Below, piece by piece: positions 38,321 to 38,559 of a stretch of DNA of 38,559 nucleotides. Source of the DNA: Chara braunii (taxonomy: Eukaryota; Streptophyta; Charophyceae; Charales; Characeae); contig BFEA01000183.1 of the NCBI GenBank assembly GCA_003427395.1, positions 346,938 through 385,496 on the forward strand, written 5' to 3'. Every line of letters begins with the position of its first letter. Position 1 is the stretch's first letter. Made by a program: the position numbers and the translations under genes. The notes beneath the pieces are model-generated. The model saw nothing but the letters and a program-made list of their open reading frames with translations. It was not told where the DNA came from and did not search any database.

Positions 38321-38559
38321 CAATCTCTCATCTTGGTCTCATTTGGTAGTAATGTGTGTTGCGATTTCTCCCAGGATGCTCCGCTGCCCTTCCCCTTGTG
38401 TTTGGCCTGTTCAATCCATCATTCTGGTCTCATTTGGTGATGGTATGTGTTGTGATTCATCCTAGGATGCTCCGCTGCCCTTTCCCTTGTGTTTGGCCTG
38501 TTCAATATCTCATCTTGGTCTCATTTGGTAGTAATGTGTGTTGCGATTCATCCTAGGAT
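38321..38559. repeat. 91-bp tandem array running off the window
   Basis: Units begin at 38321, 38412 and 38503 (CAATCTCTCATCTTGGTCTC and close variants) with exact 91-bp spacing. About 2.6 units are visible, with few differences. Shared words are TTTGGTAGTAATGTGTGTTG, GGATGCTCCGCTGCCC and TTGTGTTTGGCCTGTTCAAT. Probably the edge of a longer satellite or minisatellite. Confidence 0.92.

Noticed and set aside
38143-38331. Lys/Glu-rich minus-strand frame and Leu/Ser plus-strand frames
   Set aside because: Translation of the TTC-rich polypyrimidine tract.
38321-38559. CRISPR-like or rDNA-spacer array
   Set aside because: The 91-bp units are contiguous with no spacers and have no rRNA homology.

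Overview
This is a eukaryotic nuclear window dominated by decayed LTR retrotransposons. Three things point to a green-plant (streptophyte) nucleus, perhaps a charophyte alga: chromodomain-bearing Ty3/gypsy elements whose primer-binding sites match plant initiator tRNA-Met, a fragment of a plant-type mitochondrial rpl16, and beside it a short match to the end of a plastid 16S rRNA gene. The species is inference. No intact host gene, tRNA, CRISPR array or bacterial-style operon is visible. One assembly gap of 825 N lies at 21611-22435.

Layout, left to right. 1-617: simple repeats and unassigned GC-rich DNA. 618-about 2150 (+): element A, the 3' end of a chromovirus (integrase C-terminus, chromodomain, start of its 3' LTR). 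About 2360-5340 (-): element A2, a related relic in convergent orientation (RT fragment, RNase H, integrase, chromodomain, 3' LTR). 5345-6740: unassigned DNA with a tandemly duplicated RGG-rich reading frame on the minus strand. 6742-10520 (+): element B (5' LTR, PBS, 1.2 kb leader, gag), cut off exactly where element C's LTR begins. 10521-about 17207 (-): element C, a nearly complete chromovirus body (gag, zinc knuckle, PR, RT, RNase H, IN, chromodomain, 3' LTR) with many lesions. 18077-25617 (+): element D, same family as B (5' LTR, PBS, leader, gag, PR, RT, RNase H, start of IN). 25773-26142: a MITE-like element, followed by a compound direct/inverted repeat at 26158-26362. About 27122-27917 (-): an LTR of the A/A2 family, cut off by element E. 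27918-34230 (-): element E, a sister of C. 34575-38559: minisatellite, two diverged copies of an unknown repeat, the organellar mosaic at 36130-36405, a TTC microsatellite and a 91-bp tandem array that runs off the window.

The elements sort into three sequence groups: A/A2/F, B/D and C/E. Because each group has two or more copies here, LTR ends, insertion points and lost catalytic residues can be read by comparing copies. Every pol checked carries disabling changes, so the window is a nested graveyard. The most interesting non-transposon content is the organellar mosaic, in which the plastid 16S tail and the mitochondrial rpl16 fragment appear to be fused inside one open reading frame.
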